NCBI GenBank assembly: GCA_001464455.1
Contig: LNEI01000027.1
Location: 186,001-250,000 of the forward strand
DNA from: Acidobacteria bacterium Ga0077534
Lineage (GTDB): Bacteria > Acidobacteriota > Blastocatellia > Pyrinomonadales > Pyrinomonadaceae
Reading direction: 5' to 3'
DNA length: 64,000 bases
Position 1 is the first letter of the stretch. Each line of letters starts with the position of its first letter. Below are positions 1 through 8,630 of the stretch, one piece after another. The notes beneath the pieces were generated by a model. The model made no database searches. It was not told the DNA's origin and worked only from the letters and a program-made list of their open reading frames with translations. The position numbers and the translations under genes are program-made.

Positions 1-1
1 C

Positions 2-121
2 AACAGTCAGCACGGCTGGCCTCAATTCGGCATTTATCGCTTACCAGCTTTGAACGTCGAAAACGACATAGATGCTCGCTTTGCTTCCGCTTCATTCCAA
101 CCAATACGCGAACGCTTATAA
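2..121 (+). CDS. C-terminal end of an unknown gene cut by the window edge
   Basis: A frame open from the left edge ends at TAA 119-121 and encodes 39 residues ending F-Q-P-I-R-E-R-L. The residue composition is protein-like, and it sits 77 bases ahead of the replication gene on the same strand, so it may be the tail of the preceding prophage gene. No family is recognisable from this fragment. A second open frame ends at 195 and cannot be excluded as the real one. Confidence 0.3.
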   Translation, partial: NSQHGWPQFGIYRLPALNVENDIDARFASASFQPIRERL

Positions 122-198
122 CGGGCGTTCGCCCCTGTTCACTTTGCCGACCGATGGCGTACTCAGTCGCGGAAATCGTAGCGGGGGAGGGGTAACTT

Positions 199-2664
199 AT
201 GATGGGAAATACTCAAACATCCACATTAACCCCTGCGGACGTAGCCGGACTTCGTTCGAGCTTTATTAACGACGAACTTATAAAGCAGGCCAACATCTAC
301 CGCGTCGATGAGCAGGAAGGCTCTGAGATCGTCGTTCAAAAGAGAGCGAATGGGCGTAGTTTCTCTGGCATCGTCTTTGAGTATCGCAACCCCGGCGACC
401 CGTATCCTTGTAAGAAAAGGCTTAGACGGGATAAGCCCGACATGGAACGTGTTGGCGGAGAGCTGAAAGAAAAGGGTAAGTATCTAAGCCCAGCAGGGGA
501 GCGGCAAAGATTTTACTGGCCGCCGAATACACTGAAAAGCTCGCTAAAAGACAGTTCAATTCCCGTCGTCTTTGTCGAGGGCGAGAAAAAGGCCCTTGCA
601 TTATCTAGGTGGGCTGAGATTGCAGGCGTTCGACTGGTCGTTATCGGCCTCGCGGGTGTTTGGAGCTTCAAAGGCACCATCGCCAAGAATGTAAAGGGAT
701 TACTTCCTGATTTTGAATGGCTGACTTGGCAAGGCCGTGAGGTTTACATTCTCTTTGATTCAAATGTTCTAACGAACCTGCAAGTTGCTGGAGCAAGATC
801 CGCCCTTGCCCACGAATTGAACCGGATGAAAGCCGAGGTTTTCACCATCGACCTTCCGAAAGAATGTGACGTCAACGGCGTAGACGATTATCTCGGAGCA
901 ATCGAGCAGCGAGACGGCCTAGAGTCCGCAATTGAAGCTGGCCACCGTCTATTCGCATCTAAGAAGCCCGCAAAGATAGCAAAAGTAAATCAGTCTGAAC
1001 AGATTCTTGGCTTCGCTTCCGACATCGAAGTATTTCACACGCCCGATCAGGAATGCTACGCGTTTCTTCCGGTTGATGGCCACATGGAAACGCGAAGGCT
1101 CTCTGAGAAGGCTTGTCGGATGCGTCTTGCCCAGAAGTTCTTTGAATCCGAGGGAAAGCCTCCGGGGTCGCAAGCCGTTCAAGACGCTATTGACGTTCTC
1201 AAAGGGCAAGCACTGTTTGAAGGTAAAGAGATTGAAGTGCATCTCGGCGTTGCAAAACACGATGGATGTATCTATGTAGACCTACGCAATGACGCTTGGC
1301 AGATCATCAAGATCGACACTTCGGGCTACTCGATCATTGAAAGTAAAGACGCTCCAGTGCGGTTTCGTAGAAGTAAAGGCATGAGGGCATTGCCCACGCC
1401 TTCAGGTAAGGGTGACATTTCACTGCTGCGGCGTTTTCTGAACATCCGTGACGGTGGTGACGAATGTGACGGTTGTGACGGTGGTTTCCTACTCATTCTA
1501 AGTTGGCTTGTCACATGCTTTCGCCCTGACATGCCTTTCCCGATTCTTGTTATAACAGGCCCGCCAGGAACCGCAAAGAGTACGACGGCAAAGGTTCTAA
1601 AAGAGCTTACAGACCCTAGCGTCCCATCTCACCGATCTTGTCCGCGTGACGTGCAAGACTTGATGATTGCGGCTAATAACGGCTGGGTAAATTCCTACGA
1701 CAACATCTCCAACATCCCTGACTGGCTGTCTGACGCTCTATGCCGTATAGCGACCGGAGGCGGATTTTCAACACGGACTCTGTATGAGAATGATGAGGAA
1801 ACGCTCTTCGACGCCAAGCGGCCCATTCTATTGAATGGTATCGGCAACTTCGCGAGCCGTTCTGATCTTATAGATAGGTCTGTGACCGTCCAGCTTAGTC
1901 CAATAACGAAAGAGGCTCGCCAATCAGAGCGACAGTTTTGGGCCGAGTTTGATGAACATCGAACGGCGATCTTCACCGGCCTAGTAATGGCGGTGTCGGC
2001 AGCCCTCAGAAAGATTGACTCTGTTCTGCTTTCGGAGTCACCGAGAATGGCTGACTTCGCTGAATGGGGAACGGCGGCAGAGGTTGCACTGGGATTCCCT
2101 GAAGGCTCTTTCATGCTTGCATACAACCGAAATCGCGATGCGTCACACTCTTTCGTTCTCGAAGGATCGACGTTAGCTGAGGTGCTGCAAGAATTATGCG
2201 AAGCCACCAAGCCTGATAATCGAGAGATTCTGTTGAAGGATTTCCTCGAAGAGATAAGAAAGCAGGCGGACATTTCGCCTGACAATCCTCGTACTAAGCG
2301 AAAGGACTTCCCGAAAACATCGAGAGGTTTACGCGGCGAACTTCAAAGACTCGATCCGAACTTGCGTGAGGTTGGTATTTTCGTTGAGTTTTTGGGCAAA
2401 ACTGGGCCTTCAGCAAGGAAAGGGGCTTCAGTCAGATTAGATTATATAGGCGAATCACCGTCACAACCGTCACAACCGTCACAAATCAATCAGAGTTCAA
2501 TAAATACCGAGACTTCAGAGTGTGACGTTCCGTGTGACGTTCTGTGTGACGTTAAGCAAAAGCCCATTAAAAGCCGGTGCGATTGCGGTGCGTATGACGT
2601 TATTAACCTACCTTGCCCAAATTGCGGCCAAATAATCGAGGATTACGCGGAGGTGAAGGCATGA
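199..2664 (+). CDS. Phage replication protein: TOPRIM (DUF3854-like) plus AAA ATPase plus zinc ribbon
   Basis: This 821-residue protein probably primes or unwinds DNA for prophage replication. Residues about 115-200 carry a TOPRIM-like fold with the acidic motif VFVEGEKKAL and the later YILFDSN, as in DUF3854 proteins attached to phage and plasmid helicases. A Walker A motif GPPGTAKST lies near residue 455, followed by SYDNIS and a sensor-like stretch RPILLNGI. The C terminus has a four-cysteine ribbon (CDCGAY, CPNCGQ). A strong purine-rich ribosome site GGGGGAGGGG precedes the ATG. The coding sequence contains iteron-like GTGACG repeats. Family placement is from motifs only; primase activity is inferred. 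Confidence 0.8.
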   Translation: MMGNTQTSTLTPADVAGLRSSFINDELIKQANIYRVDEQEGSEIVVQKRANGRSFSGIVFEYRNPGDPYPCKKRLRRDKPDMERVGGELKEKGKYLSPAGERQRFYWPPNTLKSSLKDSSIPVVFVEGEKKALALSRWAEIAGVRLVVIGLAGVWSFKGTIAKNVKGLLPDFEWLTWQGREVYILFDSNVLTNLQVAGARSALAHELNRMKAEVFTIDLPKECDVNGVDDYLGAIEQRDGLESAIEAGHRLFASKKPAKIAKVNQSEQILGFASDIEVFHTPDQECYAFLPVDGHMETRRLSEKACRMRLAQKFFESEGKPPGSQAVQDAIDVLKGQALFEGKEIEVHLGVAKHDGCIYVDLRNDAWQIIKIDTSGYSIIESKDAPVRFRRSKGMRALPTPSGKGDISLLRRFLNIRDGGDECDGCDGGFLLILSWLVTCFRPDMPFPILVITGPPGTAKSTTAKVLKELTDPSVPSHRSCPRDVQDLMIAANNGWVNSYDNISNIPDWLSDALCRIATGGGFSTRTLYENDEETLFDAKRPILLNGIGNFASRSDLIDRSVTVQLSPITKEARQSERQFWAEFDEHRTAIFTGLVMAVSAALRKIDSVLLSESPRMADFAEWGTAAEVALGFPEGSFMLAYNRNRDASHSFVLEGSTLAEVLQELCEATKPDNREILLKDFLEEIRKQADISPDNPRTKRKDFPKTSRGLRGELQRLDPNLREVGIFVEFLGKTGPSARKGASVRLDYIGESPSQPSQPSQINQSSINTETSECDVPCDVLCDVKQKPIKSRCDCGAYDVINLPCPNCGQIIEDYAEVKA
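1448..1483 (+). repeat. Iteron array A: four GTGACG units at 9-bp period
   Basis: GTGACG starts at 1448, 1457, 1466 and 1475, exactly nine bases apart, inside the replication gene. It encodes the D-G-rich stretch before the Walker A motif. The same core recurs in array B about 1 kb downstream. It could be a binding site for the encoded protein (origin in gene) or simply codon-level repetition of an Asp/Gly linker. Confidence 0.5.
2458..2553 (+). repeat. Iteron array B: three inverted plus three direct GTGACG units
   Basis: CCGTCACAA units repeat at 9-bp period from 2458 to 2487 (the reverse complement of the array A unit). They are followed by three direct GTGACGTT units at 2522, 2534 and 2546 with 12-bp period. 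Together with array A this gives ten copies of the same core in both orientations within one replication gene. The encoded segments are S-Q-P repeats and C-D-V repeats in the low-complexity linker before the zinc ribbon. Confidence 0.5.
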
Positions 2665-2855
2665 CACGAGAACAAAGAGACGAAGCAATAGCCCAGATCA
2701 AAAACTCTGACGCCTTTCTACCGATCAAGGCGCGGCGAATCGAGGAGATTATGAAGGAATACGACAGCCCGGATAACCCGGACTCGATAGAAGCAGCAAA
2801 GGATTTAGCACGGCGGGTTAGCCCGCAACTTTTGGAAATGATGGAAAGCAATTAA
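2661..2855 (+). CDS. Small unknown prophage protein, 64 aa
   Basis: The ATG overlaps the stop of the replication gene (ATGA), so the two are translationally coupled. The product is charged and probably helical (begins MTREQRDEAIAQ, ends LLEMMESN) with no signal peptide or membrane segment. No family recognised. An in-frame start farther upstream exists at 2613, but the ATGA coupling favours 2661. Confidence 0.65.
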   Translation: MTREQRDEAIAQIKNSDAFLPIKARRIEEIMKEYDSPDNPDSIEAAKDLARRVSPQLLEMMESN

Positions 2856-2871
2856 GGAGCGACGACAAATT

Positions 2872-3102
2872 ATGAGTACGAAACAAAGTAACGACTGGTC
2901 AATCAAAATCGTTGGCAAACAGTCCAAACAATCGACACGCGAATCACTCGCAAAGGCGGGTTTTAGCTCGACAGACGGCAGCGGAGCTGTCGTTATCACG
3001 GAGACGGAACTCCCACCAAGCGCACCCGTTGAATTTGGGCGGGAAGGGAAAATGCAATCTATGGCCGAAACTGTTGCGAAATTGAACAGCTTCGCGAAAT
3101 AA
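2872..3102 (+). CDS. Small unknown prophage protein, 76 aa
   Basis: Preceded by AAGGAG at 2853-2858 about a dozen bases before the ATG, in the same orientation and tight spacing as its neighbours. The product is polar, with a Ser/Thr/Lys-rich N-terminal third and a short C-terminal helix (ETVAKLNSFAK). No recognisable domain. Confidence 0.6.
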   Translation: MSTKQSNDWSIKIVGKQSKQSTRESLAKAGFSSTDGSGAVVITETELPPSAPVEFGREGKMQSMAETVAKLNSFAK

Positions 3103-3115
3103 AGGAGATACGAAA

Positions 3116-3601
3116 ATGAGTCAGGCAGCAGTATTAGAAGCAAAAATATTATCAGGCGAAAACGTTTCGCCTTCGGAACTTGCCGCAGCACAGGCAGCAG
3201 ACGCGGCTTCAAAGCGAGTTAATGAACTTCAGGCCGAACGAGCGGCAATCCTAGCCAAGGCCGATCGAGAGCGACGGGCCAAGGAAGCGGCACAGGCTGC
3301 GGTTTCGCTATTCAAACAGATCGATGACGTAGCGGTACAACGGCAGGCCGCTAACGATCGAATCAAGCAGACGGTGAAGGAATTGCTCGACAGCAGCCAT
3401 GAGAGCAACGAGCTTTTGCTGAAAGCCCGCGGGGTTATCGAATCCGCAAAAGGCATCGAGCCATCGGCAAGCCTTGGAATGGCTGCGAATGCTGACGGCT
3501 TCACTGCATACGGTTCAAAGGCATACACGCCCATCGCGGACTGGGAAACCGACGTTAGAAATCTGCTTCAGGCTGCAATCGTGGAGGCGAAACAATCATG
3601 A
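3116..3601 (+). CDS. Unknown coiled-coil prophage protein, 161 aa
   Basis: An AAAGGAG site lies about 10 bases before the ATG. The first 70 residues are Ala/Glu/Lys/Arg-rich with a heptad look (for example ELQAERAAILAKADRERRA), suggesting a long coiled coil. The C-terminal third is more globular and contains DWETDVRNLLQAAI. It lies just upstream of the terminase genes, so a DNA-packaging accessory or scaffold-like role is possible but is only a guess from position. The stop overlaps the next start (ATGA). Confidence 0.65.
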   Translation: MSQAAVLEAKILSGENVSPSELAAAQAADAASKRVNELQAERAAILAKADRERRAKEAAQAAVSLFKQIDDVAVQRQAANDRIKQTVKELLDSSHESNELLLKARGVIESAKGIEPSASLGMAANADGFTAYGSKAYTPIADWETDVRNLLQAAIVEAKQS

Positions 3602-4014
3602 CACCGAGATCAGAACAATTCGCACAATTCGCCGACACTCTAGCCGCAAGTATTGAGCGGGGCGATCCTCAAACCTATGAGAAGTTCAAGGAACGCAATC
3701 CGGGTACCACTATCTCGCAGAGCGACTTCCAAGAAGCGGTATTACTCGCAGAACACCGAGCGGCTCAAAGCTGGGGGCTTATCAAGCCGGAACGACGTTT
3801 GAGCCGTCAGACATTCGAGAGCCTTTCATCCGACGCACAGAGCCTCTTTATTAGCGAAGGCGGTACTGTATTCGATCCTCCTCCACCATCAGAGGCCGAC
3901 AAGCGGAAAGAAACGATGACATGGCCGAATGGCGCGACGATCACACGAGGACAGTACGAGTCGTTTACTCCGACTCAGCTCGAAGCGTTCTTGCAGCAGC
4001 AGGCAACAGCTTAG
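3598..4014 (+). CDS. Unknown prophage protein, 138 aa
   Basis: It starts inside the stop of the previous gene (ATGA overlap). The mostly helical product holds RRLSRQTFESLSSDAQSLF, then a linker with DPPPPSEADK, then a short C-terminal module with TWPNGATITRGQYESF. That last part resembles the C-terminal pattern of some minor phage structural proteins, but no family is recognised. It ends 93 bases before the small terminase gene. Confidence 0.6.
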   Translation: MTPRSEQFAQFADTLAASIERGDPQTYEKFKERNPGTTISQSDFQEAVLLAEHRAAQSWGLIKPERRLSRQTFESLSSDAQSLFISEGGTVFDPPPPSEADKRKETMTWPNGATITRGQYESFTPTQLEAFLQQQATA

Positions 4015-4061
4015 GTTTGCAGCTCGTCGTTTTCGCCCCACTGAAGCGGCGGGTTGCAATA

Positions 4062-4095
4062 GTGGAGGCTTTAGCGTGAGTGCCTAAGCCTCCAC
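4062..4095 (+). terminator. Stem-loop ahead of the terminase genes
   Basis: GTGGAGGCTTTAG (4062-4074) pairs with CTAAGCCTCCAC (4084-4095) with one bulged T and a 9-base loop. Only a weak T-containing tail follows (TTCAAAACTTT). It may be a terminator or attenuator closing the upstream small-gene block before the terminase start at 4108, which has no visible Shine-Dalgarno sequence. Confidence 0.45.
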
Positions 4096-4107
4096 CTTCA
4101 AAACTTT

Positions 4108-4479
4108 ATGAAAGACGAACTCACCCACAAACAACGGCTATTCGTAGAGGCGTATTTGATCAATCCTAACGCAACGGCAGCGGCACGGGAGGCGGGATAT
4201 AAAGGGAACGATCGCACTCTTTCGTCCATCGGAACGGAAAACCTTGCAAAACCTTTGATTCGTGCCTGCATTGATGCCCGGCTCGAACAAGTGATAATCA
4301 CGAAAAACCAATGGTTTCAAGAGGTTACGGACTTAGCAAGGACAGATGAAAAGGGTTCGGTGCGCATCGCAGCGTATGCACAGCTAGGAAAGGCTCTAAA
4401 CGTTACGAACAACTCGACGGTAAAGGTTGAAGGCGATATCGAAGTTGCCAAGGTTATCAAGCCCAAACGCAAGGACTAA
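4108..4479 (+). CDS. Phage terminase small subunit
   Basis: The N terminus follows the small-terminase (Terminase_2) pattern: LTHKQRLFVEAYL, then NATAAAREAGYKG, a helix-turn-helix used to recognise packaging-site DNA. The length of 123 residues is short for the family (usually about 140-180), and the C-terminal part (KVEGDIEVAKV) fits the oligomerisation or large-subunit-binding tail. The TAATG overlap with the next gene supports co-translation with the large subunit. Confidence 0.85.
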   Translation: MKDELTHKQRLFVEAYLINPNATAAAREAGYKGNDRTLSSIGTENLAKPLIRACIDARLEQVIITKNQWFQEVTDLARTDEKGSVRIAAYAQLGKALNVTNNSTVKVEGDIEVAKVIKPKRKD

Positions 4480-5798
4480 TGCAGGCAGCGGCTAACAAGA
4501 TAGAGGTCGATTTCTCGGATGAATCATTCTTCAACCGGGCTTATATCCCCCTGCTTGATGACTACTCGGAGTTTTTGCATCTGTACGGTTCGGCGGGTTC
4601 AGGTAAGTCTCGATTCGCGTGTCAGAAAGAGATAATCGAGAGCTTTGAGCCTGTACGACAGGGACGTAAAACCCTTTGCGTTAGGCAGTTTTTCAACACC
4701 CTTGCTCATTCGGTCTATGCCGAATTGAAAACGGTAATTGCAGAATGGTCATTCGAGGATTATTTCGACGTTCTCAAAAGCCCGTTGCAGATCACGAACA
4801 AGCTAACGGGCGTCACCTTCGTTTTCGTCGGTCTTGATGATGTCGAGAAAGTGAAGTCAATCAGCGGCGTCGATCGCATTCTGATAGAAGAGGCCACTGA
4901 GGTAACGTCTCGTAAAGTTCTCGATCAGTTACGCCTTCGCCTTCGCGGTTTCGAGCGGGTACAGGTGACGCTCTGTTATAACCCGGTCGATGAATTCCAC
5001 TGGTTAAACACTGAGATTCACCAGCAAAAGCCCGCTGGTCATAAGTTCTTGCATTCGACGTACAACGACAACGAGCAGCTCCTAGCGATCGATCCCAGCT
5101 ATGCAAAGTTTATTGAAAGCACTAAGGATACAAACCCGAATTACTACCGCGTCTATGGGCTAGGACTTTGGGGGCAAGTAGTCGAGGGGCTCGTATATAC
5201 CGATTACAGAACGGGTGTGGAATTCCCGCAAGCCCAGATCAAGCAGACGGTTAATAAACAGGGCTTAGCTTACGGGGGCGTTCCGTACTACGAGCAAGGC
5301 GATGACATTCATTTCTACGGCCTCGACTTCGGTTTCAGCGATCCCACGGCTCTAGTTGCTGGGCACGTTAGAGACGCATCGCCCAAAAAGGAATTGATAG
5401 TCAAAGAGCTGCTCTATCAGCCGGGGTTAGATGCTCCCGCGATGGTCGAGAAGTTCAAACAGATAGGAGTGAGAAAGGATGTGCAGATCATCGCCGACAG
5501 TGCCAGGCCGGAAATGATCGAGTCACTTAGGAAAGCGGGCTACCGTATTGCCCCTAGTGAAAAGGGGGCGGGGTCGGTGCTTACCGGGATTAACCGAGTC
5601 CGCAAATATTCGTTGCTGATAGCGGCTGGGTCAAAGAATATCATTCGGGAAATCAGCAATTATCAGAAGAACCAGATTCAAGGAATTTGGGTCGAAGAGC
5701 CTGCAAAGAACCAGATCGAACACCTCTTAGACGCTATGAGGTACGGCATCCAGACTCAAGACAGGATTGAATTCAGCACCTCGTCATTCCACATGTAA
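4479..5798 (+). CDS. Phage terminase large subunit, PBSX/Terminase_3 type
   Basis: This is the ATPase/nuclease motor that packages DNA into proheads. A Walker A-like motif GSAGSGKS lies near residues 36-43 and the Walker B-type ILIEEATE near 135. The C-terminal RNase H-like nuclease opens with FYGLDFGFSDPTALVAG, has IIADSARPEMIESL in the middle, and ends with the conserved HLLDAMRYG. The 439-residue length is normal for PBSX-family TerL. The ATG overlaps the small-subunit stop. It is notable that portal and capsid genes do not follow. Confidence 0.92.
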   Translation: MQAAANKIEVDFSDESFFNRAYIPLLDDYSEFLHLYGSAGSGKSRFACQKEIIESFEPVRQGRKTLCVRQFFNTLAHSVYAELKTVIAEWSFEDYFDVLKSPLQITNKLTGVTFVFVGLDDVEKVKSISGVDRILIEEATEVTSRKVLDQLRLRLRGFERVQVTLCYNPVDEFHWLNTEIHQQKPAGHKFLHSTYNDNEQLLAIDPSYAKFIESTKDTNPNYYRVYGLGLWGQVVEGLVYTDYRTGVEFPQAQIKQTVNKQGLAYGGVPYYEQGDDIHFYGLDFGFSDPTALVAGHVRDASPKKELIVKELLYQPGLDAPAMVEKFKQIGVRKDVQIIADSARPEMIESLRKAGYRIAPSEKGAGSVLTGINRVRKYSLLIAAGSKNIIREISNYQKNQIQGIWVEEPAKNQIEHLLDAMRYGIQTQDRIEFSTSSFHM

Positions 5799-5809
5799 CG
5801 ACGGGATTT

Positions 5810-6016
5810 ATGGGAACTATGGAAAGAACTACGATCAACACAGATTGCAGTCACTTCGGCTGCGAACGTAGCGGCTTCTGGATTGAAACCGCAAAGGACG
5901 GCACGAAGCGGCTATGCTTCAGAGTCCGGCACGACGGGCAAATTCACGAGCAGAAACTGAGTGAAGCCCACATAGCCACGATCTTCAGAAACGATCAACT
6001 ACGGCGGGCGATCTAG
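5810..6016 (+). CDS. Small unknown prophage protein, 68 aa
   Basis: It lies 11 bases after the large terminase gene. The sequence CSHFGCERSGFWIE followed by DGTKRLCFRVRHDGQIHEQKL suggests a small beta-rich fold, possibly with a Cys/His metal site; no family recognised. It occupies the place where a portal gene is normally found, but it is far too small to be one. Confidence 0.6.
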   Translation: MGTMERTTINTDCSHFGCERSGFWIETAKDGTKRLCFRVRHDGQIHEQKLSEAHIATIFRNDQLRRAI

Positions 6017-6050
6017 CCCACTCTCACAATTAGGTTCGGTGTCTGTTTGA

Positions 6051-6087
6051 TGCCTTTGAATCCGCCCCACGCGGAAGGACAAAGGCA
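6051..6087 (+). promoter_or_regulatory. Stem-loop covering the tape-measure ribosome site
   Basis: TGCCTTTG (6051-6058) pairs with CAAAGGCA (6080-6087), with an inner TCCGC/GCGGA stem. Both candidate ribosome sites (GGAAGGA at 6073-6079 and AAGG at 6082-6085) lie inside the hairpin, and the ATG follows at 6091. The structure could throttle translation of the tape-measure gene or act as a weak terminator. Confidence 0.45.
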
Positions 6088-6090
6088 TTT

Positions 6091-8625
6091 ATGGCACTCG
6101 GACAATCAAGCGATATCACATTACGGATCAGGGCCGACCACAAACAAGCGTCGGATGGCCTAGAGCAGACGGCGAAGGATGTAAAGAAACTCGAAAAAGA
6201 CGCGGTTGCAACGGGAAAGGCAATTGGGGAGTTTCTCGGTAATGGACTCGTTCGCACGGGGCAAGTTGCGGCAGCTGCGGCGGTGTCCATCGCTGTACTC
6301 ACTAAGACCACGGCGGACTATGGAAACGCTCTGCTAGAGCTTCAGCGTAAGACGGGCATTACTTCCGAGACGCTATCGGCCCTGCGGGTCAATGCTGAAA
6401 AGGCGGGGGTTTCGTTCGAGGATGTTAAGGGCATCGTCGAGGATTTCACCGTCAAGCTAGGTGAAGCGGCGGCTGGTGACAAAGATGCGGCTGAGAGTCT
6501 TGCTAAATATGGCGTAACGGCTAAGAGTACAGAGGCCGCGTTAGAGCAGGCTATTGCAGCGATTGCCCGCAAGCGGACAGCGGAAGAGAGAGCGGCAGCG
6601 GCTACCGCGTTGCTCGGTGACGAAGGCAAGGAACTGATCCCGGTCATCATTCAGATGTCCGGCTCGTTGTCGCGCGCCACGGAAGAGGCTAAGAAGCTGG
6701 GGCAAACAATGTCACAGTCAGCCCTTGAGGATGCCAAGCGATTCAGTGACGAACTAAAGAATGTTAGTACTCAAGCGGCGGCTACTGGGCGAACCTTTGC
6801 GGGGCCATTGCTTCGGGATTTTACAGGCACGATGTCGGAGATGTCGAGCGGGCTTGCTAAGAACAAAGGTGAAGTTAAGGCATGGGGCGAAGATGTCGCT
6901 AAGACCATCCGGGGCCTTAAAGCAGTAGCTCAAGAAGTTTACGACTTCAGCCAAACGACGGCGGGGCGGGCGTTATCCTTCCTGTTTTTCGGCAACCTAA
7001 TCACTTGGAATAAGAACCTTCAGGATATGGGCGGACCTGCGGGACCTGCGGGAGCCCCTCTACCTAATGACATTCCCGGTCGGCCCTTGTTCGATCCGTT
7101 AAACCTGACTCACTTGAACCCGACTACTCCCGGTAAATCGGGGACCGCGACGGACACTGAAGCAGCAAAAGCGGCGGCAGAAAAACGGGCAAGGGAAAGA
7201 GAGGCTGCATTAAAGCGTGAGCTGGAAGCTCAGAAAGATCACATCCGCTTGTTGATACAAACGCAGGTCGAAGGGGCGGAAAAGGCTCAGCAGTTATGGG
7301 AACAGTCGTTCCTTGACAGAAAAACCTCAGAGGATGAATGGCGGGATGTTAGCGAGGGCAATTTTCAGCGGTATTCCGAGAAAGTTAAAAAGATGCTGCG
7401 GGATGCCTTTCTGTTAGACAGTCAGGGCAAAACCCCGGCTGAAGTTAGCAACCTTCAGATCAGTCTTGACCGAGCGTTAAAGGCTGTTGACGACCAGATA
7501 GTTAAACTTCGCGGCGATAGAGAAAAGACGATCACCGGCGTTGTCGAGACGGAGGCTAAAAAGCGTACCGAGATCGAAAAGCAAGAGGCCGCAAGTCAGT
7601 TAGCCATTGCACGAGCTAAGGGCGATACATACATTGCGAATCTGAAAGAGGATCTAGCTTTAGGAATCCTCTCAGAAAGTGAGTATGCCCGGAAGGTAGG
7701 TGACTTCCGCGTTGCCCTGTTACAGCAAGAGCGGGCATTGACTGAAAGCCTCGATGAGCGGCTTGTGCTTGATGAGCGGATCGCTCAGCAGATACTAGAA
7801 AACTCAAAGGCTATCCGTGACGCATGGGGCAAAGAGGCGGACGCATACCAGAAGTTAATTGACCAGCAGAAAGAGCGTGAGCTGGTACTCCCTAACACGC
7901 TCGAAACGCCGACAGATGCCACGCAAACGGGCGGGAGTACAAAGTCTCTGTTTGGCTTGGGTGGATCGCTCAAAGAAGTGACTACTAGCCTTGCTGAAAT
8001 GGGCAAGGGGGCTATATCGAGCTTCGCTAACGGTGTCGGCTCGATAGTCGAGCAGTTCGTATTGCTTGGCACGGCAGGGCCGAACGCAATGAGAAAGCTA
8101 ACAGCGTCTGTGTTAGCCGGATTAGCGGCACAGGCGGCTGTTAAATCGCTTTTCTACCTTGCAGAGGGCATTGCAGCACTCTTCTGGAATCCAGCGGCGG
8201 CAGCGGGCTTCTTTCAGGCTTCCGCGATTATGGCGGGCATCGCGTTAGGTGCTGGCGGTGCTGGTCGAGCGGTTGCCGGGAGTGCCTTCCAACAATCATC
8301 AAGCGGATCATCGGCGTTTGGTAGTTCTACGTCGAGCAATGCCGGGCTTAACTTCACTAATCCGTTTGGTGGATTCGGGGCAATGCAAGAGAAAACCAAT
8401 AACGTTCTAGCGGCGGTCACCGACCGAACTAACGCGATGCTTGGCTATGTCGGCGAAGTTGTCGAGCGACTCGATCAAAAGATAACCACAGCAACGCCGG
8501 GAGCGGTATTCGTGGCGGGTATTGATGGAAACGAAAATAACGTCTTTAACGCCGTTAACACGGTATTGGAAAACGACGGAACGCGTAGCACTCAGCTATT
8601 CAGATCACTAGGAATGTACTACTAA
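6091..8625 (+). CDS. Phage tail tape-measure protein
   Basis: The tape measure sets tail length and helps DNA entry. The 844-residue protein has the typical layout: helical N terminus (HKQASDGLEQTAKDVKKLE), the module KTGITSETLSALRVNAEKAG seen in many tape-measure proteins, a Pro/Gly linker near residues 310-355, long coiled coil about 360-600, and hydrophobic Ala/Gly-rich segments near 665-735. The length fits a medium siphovirus tail. Its immediate neighbour is a chaperone-like pair placed downstream, whereas the usual order has it upstream. Confidence 0.9.
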   Translation: MALGQSSDITLRIRADHKQASDGLEQTAKDVKKLEKDAVATGKAIGEFLGNGLVRTGQVAAAAAVSIAVLTKTTADYGNALLELQRKTGITSETLSALRVNAEKAGVSFEDVKGIVEDFTVKLGEAAAGDKDAAESLAKYGVTAKSTEAALEQAIAAIARKRTAEERAAAATALLGDEGKELIPVIIQMSGSLSRATEEAKKLGQTMSQSALEDAKRFSDELKNVSTQAAATGRTFAGPLLRDFTGTMSEMSSGLAKNKGEVKAWGEDVAKTIRGLKAVAQEVYDFSQTTAGRALSFLFFGNLITWNKNLQDMGGPAGPAGAPLPNDIPGRPLFDPLNLTHLNPTTPGKSGTATDTEAAKAAAEKRAREREAALKRELEAQKDHIRLLIQTQVEGAEKAQQLWEQSFLDRKTSEDEWRDVSEGNFQRYSEKVKKMLRDAFLLDSQGKTPAEVSNLQISLDRALKAVDDQIVKLRGDREKTITGVVETEAKKRTEIEKQEAASQLAIARAKGDTYIANLKEDLALGILSESEYARKVGDFRVALLQQERALTESLDERLVLDERIAQQILENSKAIRDAWGKEADAYQKLIDQQKERELVLPNTLETPTDATQTGGSTKSLFGLGGSLKEVTTSLAEMGKGAISSFANGVGSIVEQFVLLGTAGPNAMRKLTASVLAGLAAQAAVKSLFYLAEGIAALFWNPAAAAGFFQASAIMAGIALGAGGAGRAVAGSAFQQSSSGSSAFGSSTSSNAGLNFTNPFGGFGAMQEKTNNVLAAVTDRTNAMLGYVGEVVERLDQKITTATPGAVFVAGIDGNENNVFNAVNTVLENDGTRSTQLFRSLGMYY

Positions 8626-8630
8626 TCATT

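Noticed and set aside
72-269. 65-codon ORF overlapping the replication gene start
   Set aside because: It ends inside a strongly supported gene and has no motif; the frame ending at 121 looks more protein-like.
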